The position numbers and the translations under genes were made by a program. A DNA stretch of 64,000 nucleotides from contig NC_079323.1 in the NCBI RefSeq assembly GCF_029931775.1, forward strand, positions 32,816,882 to 32,880,881. Reading direction: 5' to 3'. Source of the stretch: Euleptes europaea (lineage: Eukaryota; Chordata; Lepidosauria; Squamata; Sphaerodactylidae). Below are positions 49,550 to 61,367 of the stretch, one piece after another. The notes under the pieces were generated by a model. It was not told the origin of the DNA. It worked only from the letters and a program-made list of their open reading frames with translations, and searched no databases. The number at the start of each line of letters is the position of its first letter. Within the stretch, counting starts at the first letter, position 1.

Positions 49550-50386
49550 GTAACCGCACCCTCGCCCGAAAGCCCGCGCTTCTTTTTGTCTCACTCAACA
49601 GGGTGGGGGAAAGAGATGGAAAAAGGCGGGGTGAGAAAGACAATTCGCACGGGATATGTCAGGAATGCCACGGAGCCACACCGAAAACGATTCCGCACCG
49701 GCGGTGAACCAGACGGTGGCCTAGGGAAACCCACCCCGGGCGATAGAAGACCGCCTTTCCCCCCAAAAAAAGTTGGTCTAGCCCGGCCCTGAACGGGTAA
49801 GGAACGGGGGGGGGGGGCGACTGGAGAAGGACAAAGGAGCCGAGGAGGGGCGAGGATGGGGAGGAGGAAGGGGAGGAGTGGACGGGGAGGGGGGCTCGCG
49901 AGGAGGAGGAGGAGGAGGCGGCGGGACGTGAAAGAGCCGATGGGGGGGCTGTCCCGAGTGGAGCGCCAGACGCGGAGCGCCCTGCAGTTGGCTCCCTTTG
50001 TGTAAGGGGGGAGTGGGTTTGTGTGTGCTTGCGTGGATGGGGGGGGGAGTCTGAGCCTTCGTGGGGGGGACCCTCCTGCCCTGGGCGGCCTCCGTGGCCT
50101 TTTTTTTTTGGGGGGGGGGCTGCAAAACGCCAGCCGGCTTGCTGGCTTGGCCGGCGGGGATGGGGCGGGCGAGGGGGGCACCCCGGGCGGAATGGGCGCG
50201 CGGCGCGCACCGCCCTGCTCCGCGCCCGCCTGGGTGGCCTCGGGGAAGGAAGAGCGGGGCTGGGCGAGGGGAGCCCGGGCGAGAGCGGAGGCTTTCTGGC
50301 TTCTGCGACCCGCAGATGGGGCGCAAAGGCGGCGGGGAAGAAGCCAGGAGCATCTACAAAGGGGGGGGGGGTTCATTCCTTGGAAC
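49550..50386 (+). promoter_or_regulatory. GPR161: GC-rich CpG island, probable GPR161 promoter and 5' noncoding exon
   Basis: About 840 bases of very GC-rich sequence with many CpGs and G-runs lie 1.3 kb upstream of the first coding exon of GPR161, abruptly ending where a BovB tail begins near 50387. A good donor-like site, AACGG|GTAAGG, lies at 49792-49802 on the plus strand and could end a noncoding first exon. Several long overlapping open frames here, on both strands, are by-products of GC richness: they are Pro/Arg/Gly-rich and have no family features. The gene assignment rests on position and orientation. Confidence 0.5.
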
Positions 50387-50725
50387 TGGGGTGTTGGAGG
50401 AGAGGGTGACGGATGCCGTGGACGGCCCCAAAAAAACCAATCGGTGGGTCCTAGGTCAAATCAAGCCTGAACTGACCCTAGAAGCTACAATGACTAAACT
50501 GAGGCTGCCGTACTTTGGTCACGTCGTGAGAAGAGAAGCGTCGCTGGAAAAGACAGCCGTGCTAGGAAAAGTGAAGGCAACAGAAAAGAGGAAGACCCAA
50601 CAAGAGATGGATGGACTCCAGAAAGGAAGCCACGGCCGTCAATTTGCAAGATCTGAGCAAGGCTGTCAAAGACAGGACGTTTTGGAGGACTTTCATTCAT
50701 AGGGTCGCCATGAGTCGGAAGGTGT
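50387..50725 (+). mobile_element. RTE-BovB LINE 3' end
   Basis: GVLEERVTDAVDGPKKTNRW then KPELTLEATMTKLRLPYFGH, ending CATGAGTCGGAAGG. It abuts the GC-rich island and meets an inverted BovB tail. Confidence 0.85.
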
Positions 50726-50885
50726 GTGTGTGAAGTGCCGTCAAGTCGCTTCCAACTCATGGCGACCCTATGAATGAAAGCCCTCCAAAACGTCCTGTCT
50801 TTGACAGCCTTGCTCAGATCTTGCAAATTGACGGCTGTGGCTTCCTTTATGGAGTCCATCCATCTCTTGTTGGGCACACACACAC
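50726..50885 (-). mobile_element. RTE-BovB LINE 3' tail, inverted against the previous copy
   Basis: Reads as the reverse complement of 50590-50725 with an added GT run and CAAGTCGCTTCCAACTCATG. It ends in a (CA)n run near 50876. Confidence 0.85.
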
Positions 50886-51114
50886 ACATCTAGAAAGGGG
50901 GAGCTAGTTAATGGACTCTGATTCCAAGGGCACTCAAATGCACAAGTTGCCATAGATGCGTAAAATGATGGTGTGTTGTCTACTTTAGGCTTGAGGAACT
51001 TAGTCCAGCCTAAAGAACCTTCCTCCAACTTAAGGGTCTCTTCCAATGGAGGAAGGCTTCAGATTTGCTCAGTGGAGATGTGCCATACATAAGCACAGCC
51101 CTAAGCTCTGAGAG

Positions 51115-51475
51115 TAGGGTTACCAGGTCCCTCTTCGCCATGGGCAGGAGGTTTTTGGGGCGAAGCCTGAGGAGGGCGGGGTTTGGGGGAGGGGAGGGAC
51201 GTCAATGCCATAGAGTCCAATTGCCAAAGCTGCTATATTCTCCAGGTGAACTGATCTCTTATCAGCTGGAGATCAGTTGTAATAGCAGGGGCTCTCCAGC
51301 TAGGACCTGGTGGTTAGAACCAAACACACACAGAAACACAAGCTCAAAGAAGTTTCAATCAGTCTATAATATAACCTAACTTCTTTGAGCTTGTGTTTCT
51401 GTGTGCTTTTGGTTCTAGCTTTTATTTGCACAGAGGTGTCTATTTTCCGTGAGTACCTGGAGGTTGACAAGCCTA
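51115..51475 (+). mobile_element. hAT-type MITE split by a palindromic insert
   Basis: TAGGGTTACCAGG start and GGTTGACAAGCCTA end with the family interior. The insert lies at 51316-51454. Confidence 0.7.
51316..51454. mobile_element. Small insertion with 39-bp inverted arms
   Basis: Arms 51316-51354 and 51378-51416 are near-exact reverse complements (AAACACAAGCTCAAAGAAGT). ACCTGGTGGTT (51305-51315) and ACCTGGAGGTT (51455-51465) suggest an 11-bp target duplication. Family unknown. Confidence 0.6.
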
Positions 51476-51670
51476 GCTAAAAGACTTCAGTGCACAAACA
51501 GATCTGCACATACACAGAGGTTTCTATTGACTCTTTGCGAGTCAGTGCACGGTCTTCACCATGCACAGGCAGCATTCCTCAACTTACCCAGTGCATATAG
51601 CAGATATCAGGAATGGGAGCAAGGCCGATATTTTTGCTTAACTGTCTTTTTATGCTTTCCTTCTTTTCAG

Positions 51671-51714
51671 GTGCTCAGCATGTGCTGGCCACTCCCCCAC
51701 CGTATGCTCTGACA
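51671..51714 (+). other. GPR161: GPR161 5'UTR portion of the first coding exon
   Basis: A strong acceptor (pyrimidine tract then TTCAG, ending 51670) precedes 44 noncoding bases and the ATG. This shows that at least one further 5' noncoding exon lies upstream. An open frame continues upstream of the acceptor to an ATG at 51613, but that stretch is intronic by this reading. Confidence 0.75.
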
Positions 51715-54700
51715 ATGAGCATCAACTCCTCCCTCGGTAATGAGAAGGCCTTGAGGAACCTGACGCTGCTGGAAGATGGGGCAGGCAGAATCACAGAGTC
51801 CATTGCTATCATTGTCATTGCTATTTTCATCTGTTTGGGAAACTTGGTGGTGGTACTGACCCTCTACAAGAAATCCTACCTCCTCACGCTCAGCAACAAG
51901 TTTGTTTTCAGCCTGACCCTCTCCAACTTTCTTCTCTCTGTGCTGGTGCTTCCTTTCGTTGTCACCAGCTCCATCCGGAGGGAATGGATCTTCGGGGTCG
52001 TGTGGTGCAACTTCTCAGCCCTGCTGTACATGCTCATCAGTTCGGCCAGCATGCTCACTCTTGGGCTCATTGCTATAGACCGGTATGCTATTCTTCCATT
52101 ATGTGTCATGTGGGTGAGCAGCGAAAAATCAGGATGCGCCGGAATTAAGTGCTCAGGGGTACAGAAACATGCTGCGCATCAAATAATACATCATGGCCAT
52201 GTCCTGAAGCTGAGGCTCATGGAAGTATTTATTGTCATCAATACGGAATAAGGTATCAAATTGATAATATGCAATCAGCAGAAAGCTGGACATTGAAGAA
52301 AACTGATAGGAAGAAAGTAGATTCCTTTGAAATGTGGGTTGGAGGAGAGTGTTACATATACCCTGGACTGCCAAAAAAAATTAATCAGTGGCTTCTAGAT
52401 CAAATCAGGCCTGAACTGACCTTAGAAGCTAGAATGACTAAACTGAGGCTATCATACTTTGGTCACATTATGAGAAGACAAGAGTCACAAGAAAAGACAG
52501 TCATGCTAGGAAAAGTTGAGGGCAGCAGGAAAAGAGGAAGACCCAACAAGAGATGGTTTGACTCTATAAAGGAAGCCTCTGCCCTCAATTTGCAAGACCT
52601 GAGCAAGGCTGTCAAAGATAGGACATTTTGGAGGACACTGATTCATAAGGTCCCCATGAGTCGGAAGTGACTTGACAGCACTTAACACATAACACACAAT
52701 CAGCAGACAGCATATTATTAATAACATAAGATGAAAAAAATTAAAATCTCATTAATGTGGAGGCTGTGTTCCAAGGTCTTTATTAATTCCCCTTAATTGT
52801 ATGGAAGACTGAACTTCAGCCTCATTCTTTCAAACATTCTATAATTGTATTTTGAGACAACCAGATGGGACTGAAGTGCAGTTTTTAAAGACCCATTGTG
52901 CAGATATGCTGAGTGCTCTGTATTTGTGTCTTCCCCCAAACACAGTTCTTGGACCACTGCACCAATGTGAGTAGTATAGTCCGTGTGGCTTGCTCCCAGT
53001 GCACCTACTATTTGGGTGAAAAGATACATCTCCCCAGGACTCTTTATCAGCCTGTTATTCTCCATAGCTGCCAGGAGAGCACAAAATCTGGAGTACTCAT
53101 AAAGCAGTGTAAACCTCTCCAAGTCACTTGGCTAAACTGGATTCCAAATATGTAGTGCTGACTTTTTTTTACTGGAGAAGATTCCACTGATACTACATAT
53201 GACACCACAAGCATATGTTTTAAATACATGTAATATTACTGTATTATAGATCAAACCAGGCCTGAACTGACCCTAGAAGCTAAATGACTAAACTGAGGCT
53301 ATCATATTTTGGTCACATGAGAAGACGAGTCACTGGAAAAGACAGTTATGCTAGGAAAAGTTGAGGGCAGCAGGAAAAGAGGAAGACCCAACAAGAGATT
53401 GATTGACTCAATAAAGGAAGCCACAGCCCTCAATTTGCAAGATCTGAGCAAGGCTGTCAAAGGGAGGACATTTTGGAGGACTTTAATTCATAGGGTCGCC
53501 ATGAGTTGGAAGTGACTTGACGGCACTTAACACACACAATATTACTGTGGGCTTCGTATATACTTGTAAGATGGCACCCCCCTACACATACCCCATCCCA
53601 TCATATCTCGAGAGTAATGAAAGAAAGATTTCTGTTTTACTTCTGAAATGACATAAACAGATCATACGTGTTCATGGCCTTGGCCCAGTCCATCCCCCCT
53701 AGAACCTGATTCCATATGTTTCAGTAGCCTTTTCGGACAAATGCAGGTTCACTTATGACCAATTTTAAAATACTTTTTATACTTTCTAAAGCAAGGACCT
53801 GGGGATAGCAGAGCAGAGGGAAACCCAACAAACATGCAAAGATTGTAAATGTTATGTACCAAGAAGAATCGTTAATAATATTGGTCTGAGATCACAATGG
53901 GTAGCCACATTTGTCTGTAGCAATAGAAAAGAGCAAGAGTCCATTTATCTACTGATTGCAATGTGTGTATGTGTGTATATATAGAGATATATATAGTGGA
54001 ATCTTCTTTTTGTATTTCTTCCAGATACTATGCTGTCCTGTACCCAATGATTTACCCGATGAAGATTACGGGTAACAGAGCTGTTGTTGCCATTGTGTAC
54101 GTGTGGCTACATTCCCTCATTGGATGCCTGCCTCCCCTCTTCGGCTGGTCTTCCTTAGAGTTTGATCAGTTCAAATGGATGTGTGTGGCCGCATGGCATA
54201 AAGAGGCCGGTTACACTGCCTTTTGGCAGATCTGGTGCGCTCTGCTGCCCTTTATGGTCATGATGATTTGCTATGGATTCATATTCCGCGTGGCCAGGAT
54301 TAAGGCACGGAAGATTCATTGCGGGAGCGTGGTCATTGCGGAGGAAGATACCCAAAGGAATGGAAGAAAGAACTCTAGCACTTCAACGTCCTCCTCGGGC
54401 AGTCGAAGGAACGCTTTTCAAGGAGTAGTTTATTCTGCCAACCAATGCAAAGCTTTGATAACTATCTTGGTTGTGATTGGTGCTTTTGTGATCACGTGGG
54501 GGCCTTACATGGTGGTAATTACATCTGAGGCACTTTGGGGGAAAAACAGCATTTCCCCTGCTTTGGAGACATTAGCAACCTGGCTGTCTTTCACTAGTGC
54601 TATATGCCACCCTCTGATTTATGGACTCTGGAATAAAACTGTCCGCAAGGAATTGCTGGGAATGTGCTTTGGCGACCGGTACTACAGAGAATCGTTTGTT

Positions 54701-57700
54701 CAACGGCAGAGGACATCCAGATTATTTAGTATTTCTAATAGGATCACAGGTAACAAAGTATAGATATATACTAGATAGGTAGATGAACAGATATGATTAT
54801 TTCCAAAACGGGGTTTTGGAGATGTTTATAGTAAACATTCATATCTCTTTGTGTGTTAAGTGCTATCCAGTCACAGCTGATTTATGGCAACCCCAACAAG
54901 GGACTTTCACGGCAAGTGAGAAGCAGAGCTGGTTTGCCATTGCCTTCCTCTGCAGTCTTCCTTGGTAGTCTCACATCCAAGTACTGGCCCTGCTTACCTT
55001 CCATAATCTGACGAGATAGGTCTATACCATGCCACCTTCCCTCCCTCATATCTCTTTTCATAATGAAAAAGAAATATAAGAATTTCCCTGCCTTGGATTT
55101 CTCTTTTGGAGAAAGTATCATAAGTGTAATTCTTACATATTCTTACATAAGCATCATAAGAATAAATTTTCGTGGTGAGCCAGCATGGTGTAGTGGTTAG
55201 GAGTGGTGGATTCTAATCTGGAAAACCGGGTTTGATTCCCCACTACACATGAGCAGCGGACTCTAATCTGGTGAACCGGGTTGGCTTCCCCTCTCCTACA
55301 CATGAAGCCTGCTGGTGGGCTAGTCACAGTTCTCTTAGAGCTCTCTCAGCCTGACCTACCTCACAGGGTGTCTGTTGTGGGGAGGGGAGGGGAAGTTGAT
55401 TGTAAGCCAGTTTGATTCTTCCTTAAGTGGTAGAGAAAGGGGTAGAGAAAACCCAACTCTTCTTCCTTCATTCATTGCCAGCTGTTGTTAGTACAGATGT
55501 TGTTGGTCCACTGGTAGATCCATTAATCAGGCTGTCAGTAGTGAAGGTTTGTGACAATGCTTTTGTTAAGATCATCTCTCCAATGCATACATTGTTAATA
55601 CTGGAACTCTTTTGCAGACTTGGGGCTATCCCCCCATCTCACAGCGCTCATGGCTGGTGAGCGTCCTTTAGGACACAGCAGCAGCACGGGAGACACAGGG
55701 TTCAGCTACTCTCAGGATTCAGGTAACTCTTCTTATTGTGTTGCTAGCATTCTGCATGTAGATAGCAAGAACTCTCAAGCTGCCTGGAGCAGGAGTCCCC
55801 GACCTTTTTGGGCCTGCGGGCACATTTGGAATTCTGACAGTATGGTGAGCGCAGTAACGAAGTGGCTGCCGCAGGAGGTGGAGCCAGCCACAAAGTGATT
55901 GCCGCAGCTTAACTTCAGAGCCAGCGTGGTGTAGTGGTTAAGAGCGGTGGTTTGGAGTGGTGCACTCTGATCTGGAGAACCAGGTTTGATTTCGCACTCC
56001 TCCACATGAGCGGCGGAGGCTAATCTGGTGAACTGGATTTGTTTCCCCACTCCTACACATGAAGCCAGTTAGGTGACTTTGGGCTAGTCGCAGTTCTCTC
56101 AGCCCCACCTATCTCACAGGGTGGCTGTTGTGGGGAGGGGAAGGGAAGGTGATTGTAAGCCGGTTTGATTCTGCCTGATGTGGTAGAGAAAGTCGGCATA
56201 TAAAAACCAACTCTTCTTCTAACACAGTACAGATCCTTGTGCTATGGTGGCAGCTGTTGCCAAAGCAACATTTTAAAAAATCTGCACAGCCAATCAAATC
56301 TCCAATAGTCAATCAGAAGCCTTGCTGGGCAAAAGCCCTGCCTGGCCCCACCCACCTCCTAAAAACACTTGGGCACCAGAAAAGGTATTGGTGGGTGCCA
56401 TGGTGCCCACGGGCCTATATTTTTCCATTTCTTGCTAGGTGAATCTATGGTTTCTATGAAGCTGGAGAGTATGCTTTTGTTGTCAGAGCTGAATTAATTT
56501 TAATGGCACTCTCTTGGTGCCAGAGTGTTTAAAGCTTAGTGGGAATGTGTGAAACCTGATGAGCGCTACAGAAATTACAAGGAAGAGAACACACATTACA
56601 GGCATGAACACATGAAGCTGCCTTATACTGAATCAGACCCTTGGTCCATCAAAGTCAGTATTGTCTACTCTGACTGGCAGCAGCTCTCCAGGGTCTCAGG
56701 CCGAGGTCTTTCACATCACCTGCTTGCCTAGTCCCTTTAACTGGAGATGCCGGGGATTGAACCTGGGACCTTCTGCATGCCAAGCAGATGCTCTACAAAC
56801 TGAGCCACGTCTGAGGAAGTGCCCTTTAGTCCATGTAAGCTTATGCTAAAATAAAAAGTTAGTCTTTAAAGTGCCACGAGGATTTATTCAATTTTTTTTG
56901 CAACCGACTAACACAGCTACTTATAGGAAATTATAATTGTCTCCTTCTCATGCACAGTACCACAAACCTAGCTGCAAATGCAGCCAGGGAGATTTGAGAG
57001 ATCCTAACTAACCAGCACAAGAATACTGAAAGGAAGACTTCAGCCTATAGAGCAGAAGAAAATCTGCCCAAGGCCCCAGGCCTATTCTGAAGCCTTGCGG
57101 TGGGCTTCAGTTCTGACACAGATTTGGGACCCTATCTATGTTGTCTATTTATTTCATTGCACTCTTGCAGGGTCAGTCTGACCACTATGCAATGTAACTT
57201 ACTCCTTACTACATCGGTGCAGGATCACAGTGTTTCTTTCACTTGATTTCTTGTTCTTATTAAAATATAATCAGTGGTGTTACTACAGCTATATAAATAG
57301 ATGCTTTCCACACTACATTGAACCCTGAAATAGGTTTTTGGCAAACATTCTATCTGCATTACCATCATTATCTGATGCTGATAAATTAATTCATTTGTTA
57401 TCAGATATGGATCCCTATATTTCCCAACAAATGGCATTTTATGGCCTTGAGGCTAAGAAAATCAGAGAGAAGCAAATATAAATTGTAGAATGCTGGATAG
57501 AATTGCACGGGCGCATTTTAATGTTTTTTTTTTAATGATACTGGCTTGTCCATTTTAAAATTGCTGGTATATTGTTTTTGTAATGGCCTATGGTCTTATA
57601 CAATGAACTGCTGGTACTACTACTATAAATAGATGCAATACTGAAGTATGCATTCAAACCACAAAACAATTGATTTAAAACATATGTTCATGTTTCCTTT

Positions 57701-60468
57701 TAACAATGGACTTATATTTTCCGATGGCTTTAATTAACATTGCCATTTTTTCTGCCATTTTTTCATTGGCCTAAGACATGCTTCGCCCTCCTGCAGAATA
57801 TTCACATCCAGGGCCCAAACATAATTTCTCTGGAGGTGGTATCCGTTTGTGACTTGTCCACCTCCCACCTCCCACAGTCCCATCCCACCTCATAAAAGAA
57901 CATTTTTATTTCTGAAATAGTGTAAGTAGACCAAGGGATTTACTTATCTCAAGGTCCCACCACAATGTATGCATTGCTTCCCCCTCCCCCGCCATGCTTG
58001 GTGCTCAGACTCTGCCATGCTCAGACTCTGCCAGCAATTCCTTCAATCCAACAATTTGTGGAGATGTTACAGTATAGAGACAGATTACATACTCCATTTA
58101 ATCCGTAGTCTATCTTAATTTTATGTCCACATGAAAGTATTTGAGAGCCACGGAGCTGAATGAGAAACTTTTCAGTACATAAGCTTTGGGTTTCAGTTAC
58201 AGGTTCATTGTTTAGGTAGTGTAGTGTAGTAGTCAGAGTGTCCGACTAGGATATGGGAGAACTTGGTTTGAATTCCCAGCCTGCCATGATCACCCAAGAT
58301 CACACAGCTTTCTGTGTGATCTTGGGTCAGTCACATTCAGCCTAATCTACCTCACATGGTTGTATAGTAGAGGGGAACCATGCCAGCCATTTACATCCCA
58401 ACTGGGGAGAAAGGCAGGGTATGAATGAAATAAAGAAATGTCACCAGATATTTCACTGGCTCAGTGAATATCATAGGAATTGCATTTAGGGCTGCAATCC
58501 AATACATGCTAACTTGAACAAAATGAGACTTACAATTTAATATGAGTTCAGGTTGCATTCCTGTACACACTTACATGAGAGTAAGCCTCAATGAACAACA
58601 AGACTTACTTTCAAGTAAATACACCGAGAATCAGGCTACTTGTAGCTTTGCATTACTCCCTAAGAGTAGGACTGGACATTATACTGACAAATATGTTTGT
58701 TCAACATGGTTGCCGTTTAATGGTATGGGCGATAATGGGCATCTGCAGAATTAGTTATTGGATTAGTTAGCCTGCTTACTCTTCTCTGCAAATACTCATC
58801 CCCCAGAAAGTTTTCCCCCCTACAGGTAGGATGCTTCAAATTTCAGAGCTCGGATGATAGAAAAATAAAGTGTGATTATTATTATTTTAAGACTGAGAAG
58901 AGAGGCATTTGGAAAGAAGGATAAGAAGGCAGGGGGAACAGTTAAGTTCTGCCTTCTATCTGCCTGTTCTTTCCTGCAAATGCTCTTTTGTGCTTGGCAT
59001 TAGTATTAGTTCTCCCCTTAGAAAGTTACATCTGATGTAGGTTTGCATTCATCACTCCACTAGGAAACCTTGGACACATAAAGCTGCCTTATACTGAATC
59101 AGACCCATGGTCCATCAAAGTCAGTATTGTCTACTCATACTGGTAGTGGCTGTCCAGGGTCTCTGGTAGAGGTCTTTCACATCACCTACTACCTCATCCT
59201 TTAAACTGGAGATGCTAGAGATTGAACCTGGGACCTTCTGCATGCCAAGCAGATGCTCTACCACTGAGCCATGGCCTTCCCCACGTGTATTGTCTTAAAC
59301 CCTGATCTCCTTTTAGGAACAGATGTCATGCTGCTTGAAGACTACAGCTCGGATGGTGTTAATCACCCACACTGCATTTATCCCCACCGGCGGCGGAGTT
59401 CTGTCACGTTTGAAGATGAAGTGGAACGACTTAAAGGTGCGTTTAGATTGCCTTTTAATACTGAGATGTTATAAGTAGAAGAGACTTCTTGTACACTTGT
59501 TTTAAGCTTCTGTTGTTAAGCATTTAAAATATTATTGAACTCTGTGCAACAGTTAAAGACCAACACAGCCTCGCAGAAACAGCTAAGCACACATGATGTT
59601 GAAGGGGAGAGTGAAGCCATTTTCATGTGGATGCTTTCCTCCACCCTGGCTCCCTTGCAGCAGTGCAGTTTATTCGGAGCATCCACACAATGTTGTCCTC
59701 TATTCATCCCAGTTCTGTGTTTTCCCCCTGCTTCGCTGCAGTCTTTTCGAATCCTTATTTGGGATAGTCTTTTTTTTTATTTTAAAGATTGCTATCAAGC
59801 CCCCTTTGGATTACATGTAGATGGGAAGGTGTGCATTTTTAGCAGGTCCCATCTAGATCAGTGCTATTTGTCTTACCTCAGCTCTGTTGTAACCATTGCT
59901 TTCCTTACACCCACCAAAGGGCTTTTTCCTACTTTTTTTTTTAATGAATCAGGAATTGCTAGATCACTTTAGCATTACTGTTATAACAATCTATTGCCAT
60001 GATCCACTTGTTCCCAGCTTTCATTAAAAAAGTAAAAAATAAATAAAAATCTAGCCCTTTTCTTCATGGAGATATAAGGGGAAAGATGCAGACTGGATGT
60101 AGCTCTGTGTATGTGTGTGTATATAGACGTCAAAATATCATTTGTTGTCTTCAGAAGCAAAATCCATTCCTCCCGGATAGTTTATGTTACCTTTTCTATG
60201 TGGTTTTTCTCTTTCTTCAGACACTGCAAAGAATTCTGTTCTCCATGTAAAAGCTGAAGTCCATAAATCTATAGACAGCTACGCATCCAGCTTGGCCAGA
60301 GCTATCGAAGCCGATGTGAGGATTGCCTTGTTTGGAGGAGACGCTCTACCTGGCTCTTTGTTTCCAGTGCAAACTATGGTGGGAAGCAACTCATGTGCCC
60401 GACGTGGGGGCAGGACCCATGTTGGCCAAAGGCTGCAGCTACAAAGCATTGAAGAAGGGAACACTTAA
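51715..60468 (+). CDS. GPR161: GPR161, orphan ciliary GPCR of the Hedgehog/PKA pathway, complete (5 coding exons)
   Basis: Coding exons are 51715-52082, 54025-54749, 55618-55722, 59317-59436 and 60221-60468, all AG/GT bounded and in phase. They give 1566 nt, 521 residues and TAA; human is about 529. The first coding exon starts after the acceptor at 51670, leaving 44 bases of 5'UTR before the ATG. Seven-pass signatures include N-glycosylation sites NSS and NLT in the N-terminus, GN in TM1, C98 before TM3 and D122-R123-Y124 at its end. They continue with KWMCVAAW in the second extracellular loop and [11 protein letters not shown] in TM7. The tail has [10 protein letters not shown] (residues 424-433), matching the known PKA-phosphorylated serines. 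Residues about 448-472, around [16 protein letters not shown], form the amphipathic helix that anchors PKA regulatory subunit RI in the human protein. GPR161 keeps Gli repressor levels high by raising cAMP in cilia. The C-terminus stops at IEEGNT, a few residues shorter than the human tail I recall. Confidence 0.98.
52258..52690 (+). mobile_element. RTE-BovB LINE 3' portion in GPR161 intron
   Basis: [20 protein letters not shown], then [40 protein letters not shown] and [15 protein letters not shown], open for most of this length. Ends GACTTGACAGCACTTAACAC. Confidence 0.9.
53245..53545 (+). mobile_element. RTE-BovB LINE 3' end in GPR161 intron
   Basis: TCAAACCAGGCCTGAACTGA to GACTTGACGGCACTTAACAC. 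Same intron and orientation as 52258-52690, with small internal deletions. Confidence 0.85.
53890..53942 (+). repeat. Fragment of the CCAGTAGCACC family
   Basis: GATCACAATGGGTAGCCACA and AATAGAAAAGAGCAAGAGTC match one end of 28381-28586. Confidence 0.6.
54853..55045 (-). mobile_element. 5S-rRNA-derived SINE
   Basis: TGTGTTAAGTGCTATCCAGT tail, CTGGTTTGCCATTGCCTTCC middle, and reversed 5S text (CTCACATCCAAGTACTGGCC). In GPR161 intron 3. Confidence 0.75.
55168..55467 (+). mobile_element. Long-form tRNA-derived SINE
   Basis: AGCATGGTGTAGTGGTTAGG head (A box), GGGTTTGATTCCCC B box, a second head-like segment, and a tail AAAACCCAACTCTTCTTCC. Confidence 0.8.
55795..56420. mobile_element. hAT-like MITE remnant split by a SINE
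   Basis: CAGGAGTCCCCGACCTTTTT start, and GTGGGTGCCATGGTGCCCAC near the right. The right terminus has decayed. SINE at 55915-56222. Confidence 0.55.
55915..56222 (+). mobile_element. Long-form tRNA-derived SINE
   Basis: CAGAGCCAGCGTGGTGTAGT head, tail AAAACCAACTCTTCTTCT. Nested in the hAT-like remnant, in GPR161 intron 4. Confidence 0.8.
56601..56813 (-). mobile_element. tRNA-headed SINE (CTTATACTGAATC family), copy 2
   Basis: Plus text ATGAAGCTGCCTTATACTGA to CAGATGCTCTACAAACTGAG. The minus strand reads as a tRNA-like head with GTAGAGCATCTGCTTGGC and GGTTCAATCCC. Confidence 0.8.
57000..58205. other. GPR161 intron 4, nothing recognised
   Basis: AT-rich unique-looking sequence; no exon. Confidence 0.4.
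58212..58435 (+). mobile_element. tRNA-derived SINE with GTATGAAT-type tail
   Basis: TAGTGTAGTAGTCAGAGTG head, TGGTTTGAATTCCC B box, and GGGAGAAAGGCAGGGTATGA tail. Confidence 0.7.
59073..59274 (-). mobile_element. tRNA-headed SINE copy 3, abutting the GPR161 exon 5 acceptor
   Basis: ATAAAGCTGCCTTATACTGA to GCTCTACCACTGAGCCATGG. It ends only about 42 bases before the acceptor AG at 59315-59316. Confidence 0.85.
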
Positions 60469-61225
60469 AATCACCTAAACAGGGAAGGAACCTACAAAAC
60501 TGCTAATGACAATGCAGGGTGGCTTTCGCTTTTTCTTTTTTTTTAAAGGATGGCTTTGAAAAGCAGCCTCCAACATTTTAGTCAACGACATCTGAAAATA
60601 CACACACCATACCCCACCCTATATGCCTAGGGCCACCATGTGGCTGAATAATGGCTGATAAGCAGTGGAACTGTTTGTTTGTTTTTAAAGTGTGGCGGGA
60701 AATTAGAAACAAGCAAAAGGCCAGACAAATTTATTAATGAACTGAAATTTGTTTCCCTCTCTAAGTGACAGAGAACATCTTGCAGTTGTTCTCTTCCTAC
60801 TTGTTTCTCTAGCCACTGACATCATCCATTTTCAAGACTGCTTCTCTCTCCATGCCCCACCACTCAGGAAAACTCTTAGCAGATGCTCCAGACAGGAGTC
60901 CAGGGGCACCTTCAAGATTAACAAGTCCTCCAGCATAAGCTTTTGTGAGTCAGGGCTCACTTTAGCAGATGCACAGGTGGTGTTAAGGGGTTATTGGACT
61001 CCTGTTTAATTTTGCTACAGCTTACTAGCATGGCCGCTGTTCTGGAATGATCTCCCAAGTATCCTTGGAGAAAAATACAATGAAACAAAACAGCCGTTTT
61101 AATAAACCTAGTATGATTCATCAAAGGTAAGTACATCATATTAAAAAGGGAAGGGGAGTAATTTAAATAAGTATTAGTTGCTTACCTGATTGGACAAAAG
61201 AATAAAGCAGAATTTCCTGCTCAGA
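60469..61225 (+). other. GPR161: Probable 3'UTR of GPR161
   Basis: Sequence follows the GPR161 stop. AATAAA signals are at 61101-61106 and 61201-61206. A degenerate inverted-family repeat occupies about 60890-61018. Which signal is used is unknown. Confidence 0.35.
60890..61018 (-). repeat. Diverged relative of the CCAGTAGCACC family
   Basis: AGACAGGAGTCCAGGGGCAC and CATAAGCTTTTGTGAGTCAG follow the reversed family plan. Confidence 0.45.
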
Positions 61226-61367
61226 AAGGTGTGTGCAAAGTTTCTATCCCTGCTGTTCAAAGGAATTGCTGTAGAAAGATGAAATCTTTTTGCTGTGATA
61301 GCTATCCTTATATATATTGGCTTTGAGGAGGAAAAAAGGATGAGCTTTATTCTCACAAGTGGCTGTT

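Noticed and set aside
49591-50376. 261-codon and overlapping long open frames in the GC-rich island
   Set aside because: Long frames occur on both strands and in several phases, are Pro/Arg/Gly-rich and have no family motif. They come from GC richness.
51613-51714. N-terminal extension of GPR161 from an upstream ATG
   Set aside because: A strong splice acceptor at 51670 places that ATG in the intron.
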